Shown: one piece after another, positions 5,163-5,555 of the stretch | Position numbering within the stretch: the first letter of the stretch is position 1 | Layout of the letters: each line of letters opens with the position of its first letter | From: Nodosilinea sp. BSH.14 | GTDB taxonomy: Bacteria; Cyanobacteriota; Cyanobacteriia; Phormidesmidales; Phormidesmidaceae | Length of the DNA stretch: 5,555 nt | NCBI GenBank assembly: GCA_023264315.1 | Contig: JALQST010000231.1 | Location: forward strand, 1-5,555 | Direction of reading: 5' to 3' | The notes under the pieces: generated by a model | The model's database searches: none | Told to the model about the DNA's origin: nothing | The model's input: only the letters and a program-made list of their open reading frames with translations | Program-made: the position numbers and the translations under genes

Positions 5163-5300
5163 CTTTGACGCTCATCCCGCTAACGCTTCGCGTATAGCAG
5201 GAGATTCCCCGTTCACAGAGTCTTGGCTAGAGCGCAGAGCACTCCCCGCCAGATCCTCTCCAGGGGCGTTTTCAGCACTGTCCGCCCGACAGCGCTTCTC
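5145..5300 (-). ncRNA. Possible TnpB guide RNA (reRNA/omegaRNA)
   Basis: In this family the guide RNA comes from the 3' end of tnpB through the right end, and its guide is the flanking host sequence. If so here, the scaffold ends at TCAA (5165) and the guide starts AGTCTCAGTATGATTTACGC (5164-5145). The upstream limit near 5300 is arbitrary. This rests on family knowledge; nothing in the window proves transcription. Confidence 0.35.
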
Positions 5301-5555
5301 AAATCTATTCCGCAGCACCAACCCGCTGGCAATATCCCTAGGCATTGAGCAGCCGCAGGGGCATTCATGCCAACGGGTTTTCAATGCTTTGCGTACTGGC
5401 TCACCACAGTCAGGGCACTCCTGAGAGCTACCCGCCGCCTTCTCTTTCACCACAGCCTTGCCCCGCTTGAAGCCAACCCACGGCAGCACCGAATTAAGGA
5501 ACTGCCCGTGACCAGCATCCAGCATGTGCTTGCCCAGTATCCCGCGACTGAGGCC
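5172..5555 (-). CDS. tnpB: TnpB C-terminal part (RNA-guided nuclease of an IS200/IS605-type element)
   Basis: The last 127 codons of a TnpB gene; the frame is open through the window edge, so the 5' part is not seen and the ATG at 5523-5525 is internal. Landmarks are GILGKHMLDAGHGQFLNSVL, then VGFKRGKAVVKEKAAGSSQ, the zinc ribbon CPDCG...HECPCGC, and the third RuvC acidic position in MPRDIASGLVLRNR. TnpB proteins are RNA-guided DNA nucleases, ancestors of Cas12, that keep the transposon at its donor site. The zinc ribbon and final catalytic Asp are intact. The last 30 or so residues (SSQDSVNGESPAIREALAG region) are encoded by the element's right end and are poorly conserved in the family. Whether the gene is whole cannot be judged here. 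Confidence 0.88.
   Translation of the reverse strand, partial: GLSRGILGKHMLDAGHGQFLNSVLPWVGFKRGKAVVKEKAAGSSQECPDCGEPVRKALKTRWHECPCGCSMPRDIASGLVLRNRFEKRCRADSAENAPGEDLAGSALRSSQDSVNGESPAIREALAG
5179..5198 (-). repeat. Imperfect hairpin in the transposon right end
   Basis: GCTAACGC (5179-5186) pairs with GCGTATAGC (5190-5198) around a TTC loop, with one bulged base. Subterminal hairpins of this kind are what Y1 transposases (TnpA) recognise, and on the transcript they form part of the guide RNA scaffold. It overlaps the last codons of tnpB. Confidence 0.6.

Larger units (their letters stand above)
5165..5555 (-). mobile_element. Right-end portion of an IS200/IS605-family transposon
   Basis: TnpB is followed on the minus strand by GAATCTCC, a hairpin, and then GCGTCAA ending at 5165. 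This resembles the right ends I know from IS605-type elements, which end at a TCAA cleavage site. Past that point the sequence changes to an unrelated protein-coding tail. The end position is inferred from family pattern, not from a matching left end. Confidence 0.6.

Overview
The window reads as an accessory island in a cyanobacterium. This is inferred from the gene families (Uma2-type endonuclease, DUF2281 antitoxin with a PIN toxin, MNT/HEPN pair, IS200/IS605-type TnpB) and not from any core gene. Almost everything is a defence, toxin-antitoxin (TA) or mobile-element gene. Most genes lie on the minus strand; one TA pair lies on the plus strand.

Minus-strand block 1 (3080 down to 1) looks like a four-gene operon: DUF2281 antitoxin, PIN toxin (GTG start), a 707-residue superfamily 2 helicase, and the N-terminal 99 residues of a protein I recognise as the usual partner of this helicase, a GIY-YIG nuclease family protein that runs off the window. 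The junctions are 8 bp, 10 bp and an 8 bp overlap. The helicase/nuclease pair is conserved across distant bacteria and is a plausible defence system, but I know of no firmly established function. Just upstream of the antitoxin (3110-3184) lies a second, diverged copy of the 5' end of the helicase gene: 25 codons encode identical residues with 8 silent changes. The TA pair is therefore bracketed by two helicase N-termini, which points to recombination between two related systems.

The centre (3081-3287) is a roughly 200 bp divergent intergenic region. It holds the helicase remnant, a possible 15-residue leader ORF that overlaps the antitoxin start, and two adjacent 13-bp palindromes that look like an operator. 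On the plus strand (3288-3928) follow a Phd/YefM-type antitoxin and a PIN/VapC toxin with a GTGA overlap. They converge on a Uma2 endonuclease gene (3939-4520, minus), and both stop codons sit inside one short inverted repeat.

Minus-strand block 2 (5162 down to 3939) is a partly decayed cluster: the last 24 codons of an unidentified gene, an MNT nucleotidyltransferase fused out of frame to a HEPN protein by an apparent internal deletion, and then the intact Uma2 gene. The right edge (5165-5555) is the 3' end of an IS200/IS605-type element with the C-terminus of TnpB and a hairpin-bearing right end. It appears to have inserted into the unidentified gene upstream of MNT.

The strongest leads are the TA pair placed at the head of a helicase/nuclease operon and the duplicated helicase N-terminus that marks how it arrived. 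No rRNA, tRNA or CRISPR array was seen.
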